A DNA stretch of 32,994 nt from Alphaproteobacteria bacterium (GTDB lineage: Bacteria > Pseudomonadota > Alphaproteobacteria > UBA2136 > JAPPOO01). A model generated the notes under the pieces. It searched no databases, had not been told where the DNA came from, and saw only the letters and a program-made list of their open reading frames with translations. Shown piece after piece: positions 7,238 through 14,655 of the stretch (position 1 is its first letter; each line of letters starts with the position of its first letter). Position numbers and translations under genes: made by a program. The stretch covers positions 1 to 32,994 of the forward strand of contig JAPPOO010000006.1 in assembly GCA_028817875.1 (NCBI GenBank), read 5' to 3'.

Positions 7238-7948
7238 ATGTCAGTCGAATCAGTCACAAGCAGTTCCGGCGCAATTACCTCCATTGCAGGTGGTGGAGAC
7301 TCCGCAACAGCAAACCTTGGCTTTGATACGTTCTTGAAGCTCCTTGTTACGCAGTTGCAAAACCAAGATCCGTTAAACCCAATGGATGGTACACAGTTTA
7401 CCGAGCAAATGGCAACATTCTCTCAGCTAGAGCAACAAATGCAGACCAATAGCTATTTAGAAGATATTTCAGCCGCGCGGGATTACAGCGCACAAACGCT
7501 GGCAGTTTCCTATATTGGTAAGGAAGCCTTGGTACCTGTAGGTCAAGAATTTGAAAATGCAGCCGTAAGCTTGCCGGAAGATGGCACAGTTGGCTTTGCC
7601 TACACCTTGGCCGATACAGCTTACGATGTACAAATTAAAGTCTTTAACGAAGAAGGTGACCTTGTGCGTCAAGAAACAGGCGATAATTTTGAAGGTGTTA
7701 ACGCTTATGTTTGGGATGGTAAGGATAGTGCTGGAGAACAAGCAGAAGCTGGTATTTACAATGTTGAAATTACAGCTGTCTCTAAAGATGGCGATAAGAT
7801 TGCCCACAGGCTTTACAGCTATGGGGAAGTGGCTGCGGTAGCTGCCGATGGTGCGGGCTCAATTACCTTGAGCCTAAAAGACGGGCGTGAAGCTAATTTT
7901 AATGATGTTTTACAGGTGAAGGATGCGGGTGCATCCACCACTTTGTAG
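7238..7948 (+). CDS. flgD: flagellar hook cap / assembly protein FlgD
   Basis: The 236-residue protein has the FlgD N-terminal signature LGFDTFLKLLVTQLQNQDPL followed by NPMDGTQFTEQMATFSQLEQ at residues 29-67. The C-terminal region holds the FlgD FLG_D Ig-like/tudor fold, with VWDGKDSAGEQAEAGIYNVE as the typical loop. FlgD caps the growing hook and is needed for FlgE polymerisation. Length is typical. It lies 19 nt after fliK with an AGAGAG SD, in one transcription unit with flgE. Confidence 0.96.
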   Translation: MSVESVTSSSGAITSIAGGGDSATANLGFDTFLKLLVTQLQNQDPLNPMDGTQFTEQMATFSQLEQQMQTNSYLEDISAARDYSAQTLAVSYIGKEALVPVGQEFENAAVSLPEDGTVGFAYTLADTAYDVQIKVFNEEGDLVRQETGDNFEGVNAYVWDGKDSAGEQAEAGIYNVEITAVSKDGDKIAHRLYSYGEVAAVAADGAGSITLSLKDGREANFNDVLQVKDAGASTTL

Positions 7949-7984
7949 GAAATAACTTCAGGTAAGAAGGAAGGAGTTCAAGTT

Positions 7985-9655
7985 ATGGGTTTGTTTGGAG
8001 CAATGACAGCGAGTGTGTCTGGGTTGAGTGCTCAGGGGGAGTCAATATCGGTTATTTCCGATAACCTCTCCAACACAAATACAATCGGTTATAAAGCAAG
8101 TCGAGCCTTATTTTCCCAGTTGGTAACAACAGGTGGGTCAGGCGGAACAACGTATAATGCTGGTGGTGCCCAAAGTGATATTACGCGTAACCAAGCGACA
8201 CAAGGGTCTATTATTAGTACAACCAGTGCAACGGACTTATCCCTTTCAGGTAACGGGTTCTTCGTTGTGACGGATAGTGCGAGCATTACAACAGATACAG
8301 CTTATTTCTACACACGGGCAGGGGCTTTCTCTGAAGATAAGAGTGGTTACTTGGTTAACCCATCAGGTTTATATTTACAAGGTTGGCAAACGGATTCAGA
8401 CGGGAATATTTTGAACCTTCAAAACCCGCAGAGTGTTGAGCTACAGTCTGTTGGAGTGTCTGCTCAGGCAACAACAGAAGTAAACGTTGGTGCTAACTTA
8501 ACAAGTACAGAAACAAATAACACAAACTACGATACAACCAGTTCACTGGCGACAGATTTGGGGACGATTATTGCAACCCCAACATTGGCGGATTATGTAA
8601 CGGATGTACGGGTTTATGATGCTCAAGGGGGTGCACGAGATGTATCTATTGCATTCTCAAAACGAGGCGCAAACTTCTGGGATTGGAGCATGTACACAGA
8701 CGGTAGTAATATTGAAGGCGGTACCGCTAATACAAATACATCCATTGGAACAGGAACTGTGCGCTTCAATTTGGATGGTACATTGAAATACGCCACAGGA
8801 ACCTCTCTAACAGTAGATTGGGCTGGTGGTGTTGATGATGGATCAATGACTGGTTACTTTGGAGATTACTCTGGTGGTGGCGTTGTGAGTGCTACAACAA
8901 GTTTAGACTTTACCGACCACGTGCGTGATATTGCGATTGAAGAAGATATTTCTTCAACCGATACAACGGCGCCGACGGGAACTTACACACTTGTGCTTAC
9001 GGCTGCTAATACATGGCAGTTAACAGACCCTAACGGTCAGGTGGATACTCTAACAACCAGTGGTACAGCTGAACAGGAGCTATTATTCCAATTCCCTGGA
9101 GCAGGTGCTGACCGTGAGTACGACGTACGGATGACAGTGAGTAACAGTTTTGCAGTAACAGCAGGTTCTTACCCGTCAACAGTTGGTGACTTCACAGTAA
9201 GTAGTGTTGCTGCGTATGATACCGGTGCTGGTAGTGATGGGGTGATTCAATACGCTGCTAGTTACAATACATCCTTTATTAACCAAAACGGATTTAGTTC
9301 AGGAACACTATCCAACATTCAAGTAGATGAAGAAGGTTTTGTTTCAGGAACATTTACTAACGGTGAAACGAAGAAACTCTGGAAGCTTGCTATCGGTGTG
9401 TTCCAAAACCCAGCTGGGTTGGAAACAGTGAGTGGAAGCTTGCTACGGGTGACTGAATCTTCAGGTCAGGTTCTTTTGAAAGAAGCTGGCGTGGGAAGCA
9501 CTGCATCGGTTGTATCTGGTTCGTTGGAAGGTTCAACGGTGGATATTGCGAACGAGTTTAGTAGCATGATTGTTTCCCAACGGTCATACCAAGCGAACTC
9601 CACAGTGATTTCTACGGTAGACCAAATGTTGAACGAACTTCTACAACTACGATAA
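7985..9655 (+). CDS. flgE: flagellar hook protein FlgE
   Basis: The 556-residue protein has the N-terminal rod/hook family helix with ISVISDNLSNTNTIGYKASR (residues 21-40) and the matching C-terminal helix ANEFSSMIVSQRSYQANSTV. Between these conserved D0 ends is a Thr/Ser/Gly-rich, highly variable surface region. FlgE polymerises into the hook that joins basal body and filament. It is somewhat longer than the E. coli protein (about 400 aa), which is common in alphaproteobacteria. A strong AAGGAGT SD precedes the ATG. The candidate RNA region starts about 35 nt after the stop. Confidence 0.96.
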   Translation: MGLFGAMTASVSGLSAQGESISVISDNLSNTNTIGYKASRALFSQLVTTGGSGGTTYNAGGAQSDITRNQATQGSIISTTSATDLSLSGNGFFVVTDSASITTDTAYFYTRAGAFSEDKSGYLVNPSGLYLQGWQTDSDGNILNLQNPQSVELQSVGVSAQATTEVNVGANLTSTETNNTNYDTTSSLATDLGTIIATPTLADYVTDVRVYDAQGGARDVSIAFSKRGANFWDWSMYTDGSNIEGGTANTNTSIGTGTVRFNLDGTLKYATGTSLTVDWAGGVDDGSMTGYFGDYSGGGVVSATTSLDFTDHVRDIAIEEDISSTDTTAPTGTYTLVLTAANTWQLTDPNGQVDTLTTSGTAEQELLFQFPGAGADREYDVRMTVSNSFAVTAGSYPSTVGDFTVSSVAAYDTGAGSDGVIQYAASYNTSFINQNGFSSGTLSNIQVDEEGFVSGTFTNGETKKLWKLAIGVFQNPAGLETVSGSLLRVTESSGQVLLKEAGVGSTASVVSGSLEGSTVDIANEFSSMIVSQRSYQANSTVISTVDQMLNELLQLR

Positions 9656-9690
9656 GAAAGGGTAGATAAAACAAGAGTTTATAAAAGTTT

Positions 9691-9905
9691 GACTCGCCTG
9701 TGTCTGGCGGTGGGAACAGCAGAAAGCTATCTTACCGTCACAGTTGAAAAGCTGCTGATACAGGGCCGACAGTCTCAGTCGGTGCCGGTGGAGGGTTCTC
9801 CCTAATACTCCACAGGACGATCAAAGAGTTACGGCTAGCTGCGTCTCTCTCCCCAAACTTCCTAGCTGGCCGTAAGCCCAAGCCCCTGCAGAAAGCGGGG
9901 GCTAA
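9691..9905 (+). ncRNA. candidate structured non-coding RNA downstream of flgE
   Basis: No convincing gene occupies 9656-9973. The sequence can fold into consecutive helices: A 9697-9704/9757-9764; B 9705-9714/9731-9740; C 9741-9745/9750-9754 with a GAAA tetraloop; D 9766-9770/9778-9782; E 9788-9793/9808-9813; F 9829-9840/9864-9875 (12 bp); G 9881-9889/9895-9903. A, B and C form a three-way junction with almost no unpaired joints. The non-Watson-Crick pairs in A, B, C, F and G are all G-U when read on the plus strand, which would be C-A on the minus strand, arguing for a plus-strand RNA. TATAAA at 9680-9685 could be a -10 for a start near 9691, but no good -35 exists, so processing from the flgE mRNA is an alternative. 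I found no signature of tmRNA, RNase P, SRP RNA, 6S or the cobalamin riboswitch. Confidence 0.6.
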
Positions 9906-9934
9906 TTCTTTGCACAAACCTTCCCATACCCCAT

Positions 9935-9963
9935 GAAAAAAGAGCCTCAATAATAAGGCTCTT
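9935..9963 (-). terminator. rho-independent terminator of the 9974-10336 gene
   Basis: On the minus strand, AAGAGCCT pairs perfectly with AGGCTCTT (8 bp, loop TTATTATTG-like) and is followed by six T residues. It begins about 10 nt after the stop codon. It could also stop plus-strand transcription coming from flgE and the candidate RNA, though the T tract on that side is weaker. Confidence 0.85.
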
Positions 9964-9973
9964 CTTCCAACGA

Positions 9974-10336
9974 TTAACTATTCAAGTACTGCTCAGCAGT
10001 GCGAGCGTCCAAAACCAAGTTGTCTTCACCAATGCCAATAATTACCTTATCAATATAATAGATGTTCTTGGAAGGTCTTGCAGTTACAGTCCGTTGCGCA
10101 ACCAATTTAAGAAGGGGTAAGCCGTCCGAGTGAACTTCATTGGTGATGTCATCTGTTTGGTTTAGCGATATCCCAACTTCGTTGCGGCAACAGCCGTTGC
10201 TTCTGACTTCAATTCCCCCGATCAGCACGGTTCGGTTGCCACTGTCCACCACTCTAAAAGTGGTTAAGTATTGAAGATTGCCCAAGTGTTCCCCAACATC
10301 AGCAAAAGAGATTGGTTCTTTTTCAGAATGAGTCAT
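9974..10336 (-). CDS. hypothetical protein, accessory
   Basis: The 120-residue soluble protein has no signal peptide or membrane segment and mixed alpha/beta character. It carries a distinctive IEVRSNGCCRNEVGI segment with adjacent cysteines near residue 49. I do not recognise the family. The gene is convincing: it has a consensus promoter (TTGACA-17-TATACA), a GGAGA SD about 9 nt before the ATG, and a terminator immediately downstream, making it a complete single-gene unit. It lies on the strand opposite to flgE and the glycan operon, as expected for an inserted accessory gene. Function unknown. Confidence 0.75.
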   Translation of the reverse strand: MTHSEKEPISFADVGEHLGNLQYLTTFRVVDSGNRTVLIGGIEVRSNGCCRNEVGISLNQTDDITNEVHSDGLPLLKLVAQRTVTARPSKNIYYIDKVIIGIGEDNLVLDARTAEQYLNS

Positions 10337-10387
10337 TTTTACATTTCTCCGTAAAAATTAATAATAAATGATAGTTAGATAAAAATT

Positions 10388-10416
10388 TGTATACATTAAA
10401 TTGAAAGGCATGTCAA
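10388..10416 (-). promoter_or_regulatory. sigma70 promoter of the 9974-10336 gene
   Basis: On the minus strand TTGACA (10411-10416) and TATACA (10388-10393) are separated by exactly 17 bp, a near-consensus housekeeping promoter. The -35 box directly follows the T tract of the upstream gene's terminator. Confidence 0.8.
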
Positions 10417-10443
10417 AAAAAGACCCCTAGCAATAAGGGTTCT
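10415..10443 (-). terminator. terminator of the 10453-11118 gene
   Basis: On the minus strand an AGAACCCT/AGGGGTCT stem with one mismatch is followed by seven T residues. It starts about 10 nt after the stop of the 221-aa gene and ends inside the -35 region of the next promoter. Confidence 0.8.
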
Positions 10444-10452
10444 TTTTCAAAT

Positions 10453-11118
10453 TTATGCAACAGCGTCCATTTCTTTCATGAGCGTTTCTAGGGCTGCTGC
10501 GGAACCTTCTTTTTTTGTAATATCAGGAACAGCAACAGAAATACCAAGGTAAATACTGTTAATATTTTTTTCTGTTTCCTCACCCAGTGGTAGTGTTTTC
10601 TCTATATTGGCGCAGGTATGTACCAATATACGAAGCGTTGACATAAACTCAGAATGTTCGTCACGGTTAGAGCAGCCAGCATTTCTATCAATCGTTGAGG
10701 AAAATCCTTGCCACGATGCTAAGTTTTGCTCATGAAAGTTCAGAAGGAGATGTCGCACGTCGCCAACAACATCAAGCTGCGGTATATTTTCACCACCCAA
10801 TAGGCTACGCAAAAAGAAGTAAAAAACAGGCGTATAGTCAGAGCCTTCCTTGCACAGCTCTACAAAATGAGTGATGTAACCTTGTTTAGTGTCGGTTTTA
10901 AATTCACCAGCTTTGATAAGGCTGGCAAAAGTAAAAAGCAAGGGGAGGGGGAGTCCGTGGTCTCTACCAACCTTCACAAGTCTTGTTTGTAGGTTGAGGT
11001 CGTCTTGATTTGGCTCAAGCAATCGTTGAAGTTTAGCAATAAAGTTATCTTTACCCCTATTACTTTCATACTTAAAGATGAGGGAGGGAGCTGGTGGTAT
11101 GTTCAGTTTATTGCCCAT
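10453..11118 (-). CDS. hypothetical protein, accessory
   Basis: This 221-residue, mostly helical, soluble protein has no recognised motif. It has scattered cysteines (for example LCKEG, NAGCSNRD, HTCANIE) and a hydrophobic central helix pair (LPLPLLFTFASLIKAG, TPVFYFFLRSLLGG) that looks like a folded core rather than membrane segments. An AGGAG SD 6 nt before ATG supports the start. Its own promoter-like region upstream and terminator downstream make it monocistronic. Together with the 9974 gene it forms a two-gene minus-strand insert between flgE and the glycan operon. Function unknown. Confidence 0.75.
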   Translation of the reverse strand: MGNKLNIPPAPSLIFKYESNRGKDNFIAKLQRLLEPNQDDLNLQTRLVKVGRDHGLPLPLLFTFASLIKAGEFKTDTKQGYITHFVELCKEGSDYTPVFYFFLRSLLGGENIPQLDVVGDVRHLLLNFHEQNLASWQGFSSTIDRNAGCSNRDEHSEFMSTLRILVHTCANIEKTLPLGEETEKNINSIYLGISVAVPDITKKEGSAAALETLMKEMDAVA

Positions 11119-11167
11119 AAGTTTCTCCTATGGCTTTTTTCAAAAAAAGATATAAGTATTTGTGCAA

Positions 11168-11197
11168 CGTATACGAAAATATGTTCTTAAAGTACAA
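11168..11197 (-). promoter_or_regulatory. candidate promoter of the 10453-11118 gene
   Basis: On the minus strand TTGTAC (11192-11197) and TATACG (11168-11173) are separated by 18 bp and lie about 50 bp before the start codon. The GTATAC core is shared with the upstream regions of the 9974 gene and the DMT-like gene. Confidence 0.4.
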
Positions 11198-11328
11198 GGA
11201 AAAATATAGTTTTTATTGAGGTGTCCAATATGGGCGCCTTTTCGCATTTGTGGGGTAAGCGTGTGGTTTTGCGCACAGTATGTTTGGCTCAAGTTGAGGG
11301 GATACCCCTTTGGTATGACCATAAACAC

Positions 11329-11357
11329 TTGGCAAAAAGCGGAAGCTTGGGTACTGT
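11329..11357 (+). promoter_or_regulatory. weak promoter candidate for the glycan operon
   Basis: TTGGCA (11329-11334) and TACTGT (11352-11357) are 17 bp apart, 31 bp before the wzz-like ATG. The -10 matches poorly. The 269-bp gap (11119-11387) also has a small GGGG-ATA-CCCC hairpin at 11298-11308; otherwise I see nothing in it. Confidence 0.3.
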
Positions 11358-11387
11358 TAGCGTTAATAAGAGGATAAATTCAATCTC

Positions 11388-12356
11388 ATGCTGTGGTTTT
11401 TTCGGGTACTGGTTTTTTTGTGGAATCATCGCTATCGGCTTATTTTGCCAGCTATATTGTTGCCATTGTTTACGCTTTCTTGGACGTTAAGCCGCCCAAC
11501 ACTTTATATTGCAACAACAACGCTTCAGTTGGATTTAAGCGTGGCGGATTCCCCCATGTTCAAACATTTGACCCAGACTGGAAACGACCATGTTTTGATG
11601 GATATTTTGACATCTGAATCTGTTTTAAAAGATACAGAAGCTGAGACAGGCACTGCGATTAACCCTGATTATTTATTGTTACGCGCTTTGGATGAGAGGC
11701 TGATTCAAATTGTGTATAAGTCAGATTATCGTGATGGGTTGGAACAAACGCTGGATACGTTGGCGTTGAATTTTATTCATGAGATTTTAGCGCCGGAGCG
11801 TTTTCGTACTGAACAAAAATTGCAGGATTTGGAAGACAAAATTAAAAGCTACAAAACGGGTTTAGAAAAAACAGCCGACACGCTTAAAGAGCTGAAAGAA
11901 CAGGTGAACTCACGTATATCCGCCAGTGTTCAGGCGTATGAGCAAAAAAGAGACGCTTTTACGTTTCAGCAAGAACGGTTGGAGACTCAGCTGAAAATTG
12001 CTCAGGAAGATTATGAAAGCTTGCTTTCTTCCTTACAGGTTTTGGCTGCGCCGCAGTCCGCAGATGGGTTGTCGACTTCCGGTGTGTTATGGTTTGCTGA
12101 GCCAACAATGGTGGTTGACCCTGCAGGCGACAAAACGCTGTATATTGAGAATGTGGCGGATGCTTTTTACCTTGGCTTGTTTATCGGCATTTTGTTGGTT
12201 TTGTTGAAGAAGTTGACGGATCGCAGTTTGCGGCGAGATGATGAAATTACCAAGTTTACAGGTGCCCGTGTGTTGGGGCGCTTGCCTGCCTTGAATTACG
12301 TGCAGATTGAACAAAACGAAATTACAACTCGTCCTGAAAGGAAGGTTTCCGCATGA
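11388..12356 (+). CDS. Wzz-like polysaccharide co-polymerase / chain-length determinant
   Basis: The 322-residue protein has the polysaccharide co-polymerase layout. An N-terminal membrane helix (about residues 17-36, YRLILPAILLPLFTLSWTLS) comes first, followed by a periplasmic domain with a long coiled coil (about 140-220, KLQDLEDKIKSYKTGLEKTA). A second membrane helix (about 255-275, AFYLGLFIGILLVLLKKL) leads into a short cytoplasmic tail. Such proteins set chain length of, or help export, surface polysaccharide, usually with a BY-kinase partner. The next gene encodes such a homologue and overlaps by 4 nt (ATGA). GAGGATA lies 13 nt upstream of the ATG. The competing frame at 11221-11490 is not used. 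Confidence 0.8.
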   Translation: MLWFFRVLVFLWNHRYRLILPAILLPLFTLSWTLSRPTLYIATTTLQLDLSVADSPMFKHLTQTGNDHVLMDILTSESVLKDTEAETGTAINPDYLLLRALDERLIQIVYKSDYRDGLEQTLDTLALNFIHEILAPERFRTEQKLQDLEDKIKSYKTGLEKTADTLKELKEQVNSRISASVQAYEQKRDAFTFQQERLETQLKIAQEDYESLLSSLQVLAAPQSADGLSTSGVLWFAEPTMVVDPAGDKTLYIENVADAFYLGLFIGILLVLLKKLTDRSLRRDDEITKFTGARVLGRLPALNYVQIEQNEITTRPERKVSA

Positions 12357-13066
12357 ACCAGTTGAATCCCACTTCTTTTGCTGAAGTTGCCCGTTTGCAT
12401 CGTTCTGTTACAAATGGCTTGAAAGGAACGCTGGTTGTGACGTGTACGCAGTCAGGTGAAGGTGTTTCTTTGACATCGTACCTGTTGGCGCGGCGAAGTG
12501 CTGAGGATGGCAAAAAAACGTTGTTTATAGATTTAAACCTCAAAAATACGTTTTTTACACAAAAATTGGGGCTAAAGCCTCAGTTGTGGAATATTGCCCA
12601 GCTTGCGAAGTTGGAAGAACTGGCTGATTTAGCTGTTGAGCATATTCAAGGATTGGATGTTCTGCCTGCTCCGTCTGACCAAGAAAGTGTGCGTTGGTTA
12701 TGTGAGCAAGAGCAGGCTAAAATGCTTTTTAAAGCGTTAGAAAAGCGGTACGACCACATTGTTGTGGATACAACGCCTTTAACAGCGACGAATAGGAATA
12801 ATGCTGACCCTGTGCTATTGGCTGCGGCTGCGGAGCGGGTTTTGCTTGTGTTGCTCTCTGGTGTAACGCACAGAGATAAAGTAAAGCAAGCCGTACAAGA
12901 TTTGCAGACAGCAGGCGCGAACTTGGTGGGGATTTCTGTGAATGATAAGTTTTACCAATCTGCGCAGGATACAATTTTTAAACTTGCCCACGGGTTGCGG
13001 CGAGTTAGCCCTGGTTTAAGTAGTTGGCTGGAGCATCGCGCACGTACGGCAGAATTAAGGAACTAG
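12353..13066 (+). CDS. BY-kinase/CpsD-like P-loop protein with degenerate Walker A
   Basis: The 237-residue protein aligns with bacterial tyrosine autokinases of the CpsD/Wzc/ExoP type. It has an N-terminal FAEVARLHRSV helix, a Walker A region TQSGEGVSLTS (33-42), a Walker A' strand LFIDLNL (57-63, Asp60) and a Walker B strand IVVDTTPL (136-143, Asp139). The invariant Walker A lysine (GEGKS) is Val38 here, and the C-terminus lacks a tyrosine cluster. ATP hydrolysis or autophosphorylation is therefore doubtful; it may be a scaffold or regulator for the Wzz-like partner encoded just upstream. No membrane segment is present. Family assignment is fairly sure, loss of activity is inferred. Confidence 0.8.
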   Translation: MNQLNPTSFAEVARLHRSVTNGLKGTLVVTCTQSGEGVSLTSYLLARRSAEDGKKTLFIDLNLKNTFFTQKLGLKPQLWNIAQLAKLEELADLAVEHIQGLDVLPAPSDQESVRWLCEQEQAKMLFKALEKRYDHIVVDTTPLTATNRNNADPVLLAAAAERVLLVLLSGVTHRDKVKQAVQDLQTAGANLVGISVNDKFYQSAQDTIFKLAHGLRRVSPGLSSWLEHRARTAELRN

Positions 13067-13074
13067 CATTAGAT

Positions 13075-13704
13075 ATGTTTAAAAAGTTTCAGGCTTTTTT
13101 GGTTGTTCTGATTTTTTTCATCGGACTTATTATAAATACAGCACTAGCTGATAGCCACCCTGTGATTGGAAAGGTATCGGTTGCAAAGGGAAGTGTTGAG
13201 TTATTTCGAAATAAGCAACGGATAGGCTCTGTAGAATCTGGTGAAGTTCTTGTGCTTGGTGATATTATTAAAACAGGGCAAAGGGCGCGTGTGCTTATTA
13301 CCCTAAATGATAAGACTGAGCTAACCATTGGCCGGGAATCTCAAGTAAAATTAGAGGATTATGCTTTTACACCTAAACGGCAAGCTTTGGTGCTGGATAT
13401 TCCTAAAGGGTGGTTTTTGTATAAAAGTGGGGATATTGCGAAGAAATCCCCTGATAGTGTAAAACTTGTGAGTGAATTTGCGACGATTGGTGTACGTGGG
13501 ACAAAAATTTGGGGTGCCATGGTGGAACACGAATGTGCCGTGTACGTGGAAGATGGTGTTGCGAGTGTAATGAATGACTACGGAAGTGTTGTGCTAGAAC
13601 ATGGTGATGGTACGCGTGTGCAGGGGGCAGGTGTGGCTCCGTCCTCTGTTAAGCCGTGGGGCAAAAAAGCGATTCGCACAATCAAGCGAGAAGTTTCTTT
13701 ATAG
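13075..13704 (+). CDS. exported FecR-domain protein
   Basis: The ORF track starts at 13024 inside the preceding gene. ATG 13075 gives a 209-residue protein with a clear signal peptide (FLVVLIFFIGLIINTALA, cleavage before Asp), so it is preferred; AAGGA lies 13 nt upstream. The mature part is a FecR domain: KVSVAKGSVELFR, a VLVLGDIIKTGQRARVLITL stretch and the hallmark FATIGVRGTK near residue 142. A basic C-terminus follows. FecR domains occur in anti-sigma signalling proteins and in periplasmic or surface proteins. There is no FecI sigma factor or transmembrane anti-sigma segment here, so iron signalling is unlikely. Its place in the glycan operon suggests an envelope role. Confidence 0.85.
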   Translation: MFKKFQAFLVVLIFFIGLIINTALADSHPVIGKVSVAKGSVELFRNKQRIGSVESGEVLVLGDIIKTGQRARVLITLNDKTELTIGRESQVKLEDYAFTPKRQALVLDIPKGWFLYKSGDIAKKSPDSVKLVSEFATIGVRGTKIWGAMVEHECAVYVEDGVASVMNDYGSVVLEHGDGTRVQGAGVAPSSVKPWGKKAIRTIKREVSL

Positions 13705-13720
13705 GCAAATACTTATTTGC
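13705..13720 (+). repeat. small intercistronic hairpin
   Basis: GCAAATACTTATTTGC immediately follows the FecR-gene stop and can form a 6-bp stem with an ACTT loop. It ends 12 nt before the GT2 start codon, which has no clear SD, so it may influence translation of the next gene. Confidence 0.35.
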
Positions 13721-13732
13721 TAAAGTTCGCCC

Positions 13733-14650
13733 ATGGTGGATTTATCTCAGAAAAAAATTGCTATTATTGTTCCTTGTTATAACGAAGCATTAAGCATTAA
13801 ACAGGTTGTTGTGGCTGCAAAGCAAGCCTTGCCACAGGCGGAAGTTTGGGTGTGCGATAATAACTCGACAGATGAAACAGGGGCTATTGCGCGCGAGGCT
13901 GGTGCTAAGGTTGTTCATGAACCTAAACCAGGGAAGGGGAATGCGGTACGGCGTTTGTTGCGCCTTATAGATGCCGATTATGTTGTGATGGTGGATGGTG
14001 ACGCCACGTATGATTTAAGTGTTGTGAAGGACTTGCTTGAAAAGGCTGAGGATGAGCAGTTAGATATGGTGATTGGTTGCCGTAAGCCTGTGGAAGAAGC
14101 TGCTTACCGTAGTGGCCATGTGTGGGGAAACCGTTGGTTTACCAGTTTGTTACAGTTCTTTTTTGGAAAAGGATTTACAGATATTTTGTCCGGTTATCGG
14201 GTGATGAGTCGTCGGTTTGTACGCTCTTTTCCTTGCCGAAGCCAAGGCTTTGCGTTGGAAACGGAAATGTGTGTACATGCGTTGGAACTGAATGCTCCTG
14301 TGGGGGAGGTGGAAACGGCGTATGAGGCGCGGATAGAAGGTTCTGAAAGTAAATTGAGTACCTACCGCGATGGTTTTAGAATTTTGGGTATGATGTTGAG
14401 TTTGGTTTTGACGGAAAAACCCTTGTTTGCTACAGGGATAGGGGCTGCCGTGTGTTTCCTTCTGGCCATTCCATTTTATGTGCCCGTGCTTATGACCTAT
14501 TTTGAGACGGGGCTTGTGCCGCGCTTGCCGAGTTTTATGCTGGCTTTATCTCTTACGGTTATTTCAGGCATTTTCTTACTGGTAGGGATGATACTTTATG
14601 CCATTGCCCTTAACCGACGTGAACAAAAGTTATTAGCGTACAATAGTTAG
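13733..14650 (+). CDS. GT2 polyprenyl-phosphate glycosyltransferase (GtrB/DPM-like)
   Basis: The 305-residue protein has an N-terminal GT-A domain: IAIIVPCYNEALSIKQVV, CDNNSTDET, PKPGKGNAVRRL, and the metal-binding DGD in VVMVDGDATY (about residue 85). DILSGYRVMSRRF lies in the acceptor region. Two C-terminal membrane helices follow (about 233-255 and 267-292). This is the dolichyl-phosphate-mannose-synthase/GtrB layout, in which a nucleotide sugar is transferred to undecaprenyl phosphate on the cytoplasmic face. GtrA and a GT-C-like enzyme are encoded just downstream, supporting that reading. The sugar is unknown. Confidence 0.85.
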   Translation: MVDLSQKKIAIIVPCYNEALSIKQVVVAAKQALPQAEVWVCDNNSTDETGAIAREAGAKVVHEPKPGKGNAVRRLLRLIDADYVVMVDGDATYDLSVVKDLLEKAEDEQLDMVIGCRKPVEEAAYRSGHVWGNRWFTSLLQFFFGKGFTDILSGYRVMSRRFVRSFPCRSQGFALETEMCVHALELNAPVGEVETAYEARIEGSESKLSTYRDGFRILGMMLSLVLTEKPLFATGIGAAVCFLLAIPFYVPVLMTYFETGLVPRLPSFMLALSLTVISGIFLLVGMILYAIALNRREQKLLAYNS

Positions 14651-14655
14651 TTTTT

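Noticed and set aside
9738-9950. 70-aa minus-strand ORF after flgE
   Set aside because: It lies over the RNA-like helices, begins within the terminator-proximal AT stretch, has no SD, and its Pro/Arg-rich composition looks accidental.
11221-11490. 89-aa plus-strand ORF before the Wzz-like gene
   Set aside because: It overlaps the start of the Wzz-like gene in another frame, has no SD, and its Cys-rich end is the frame-shifted membrane helix of that gene.
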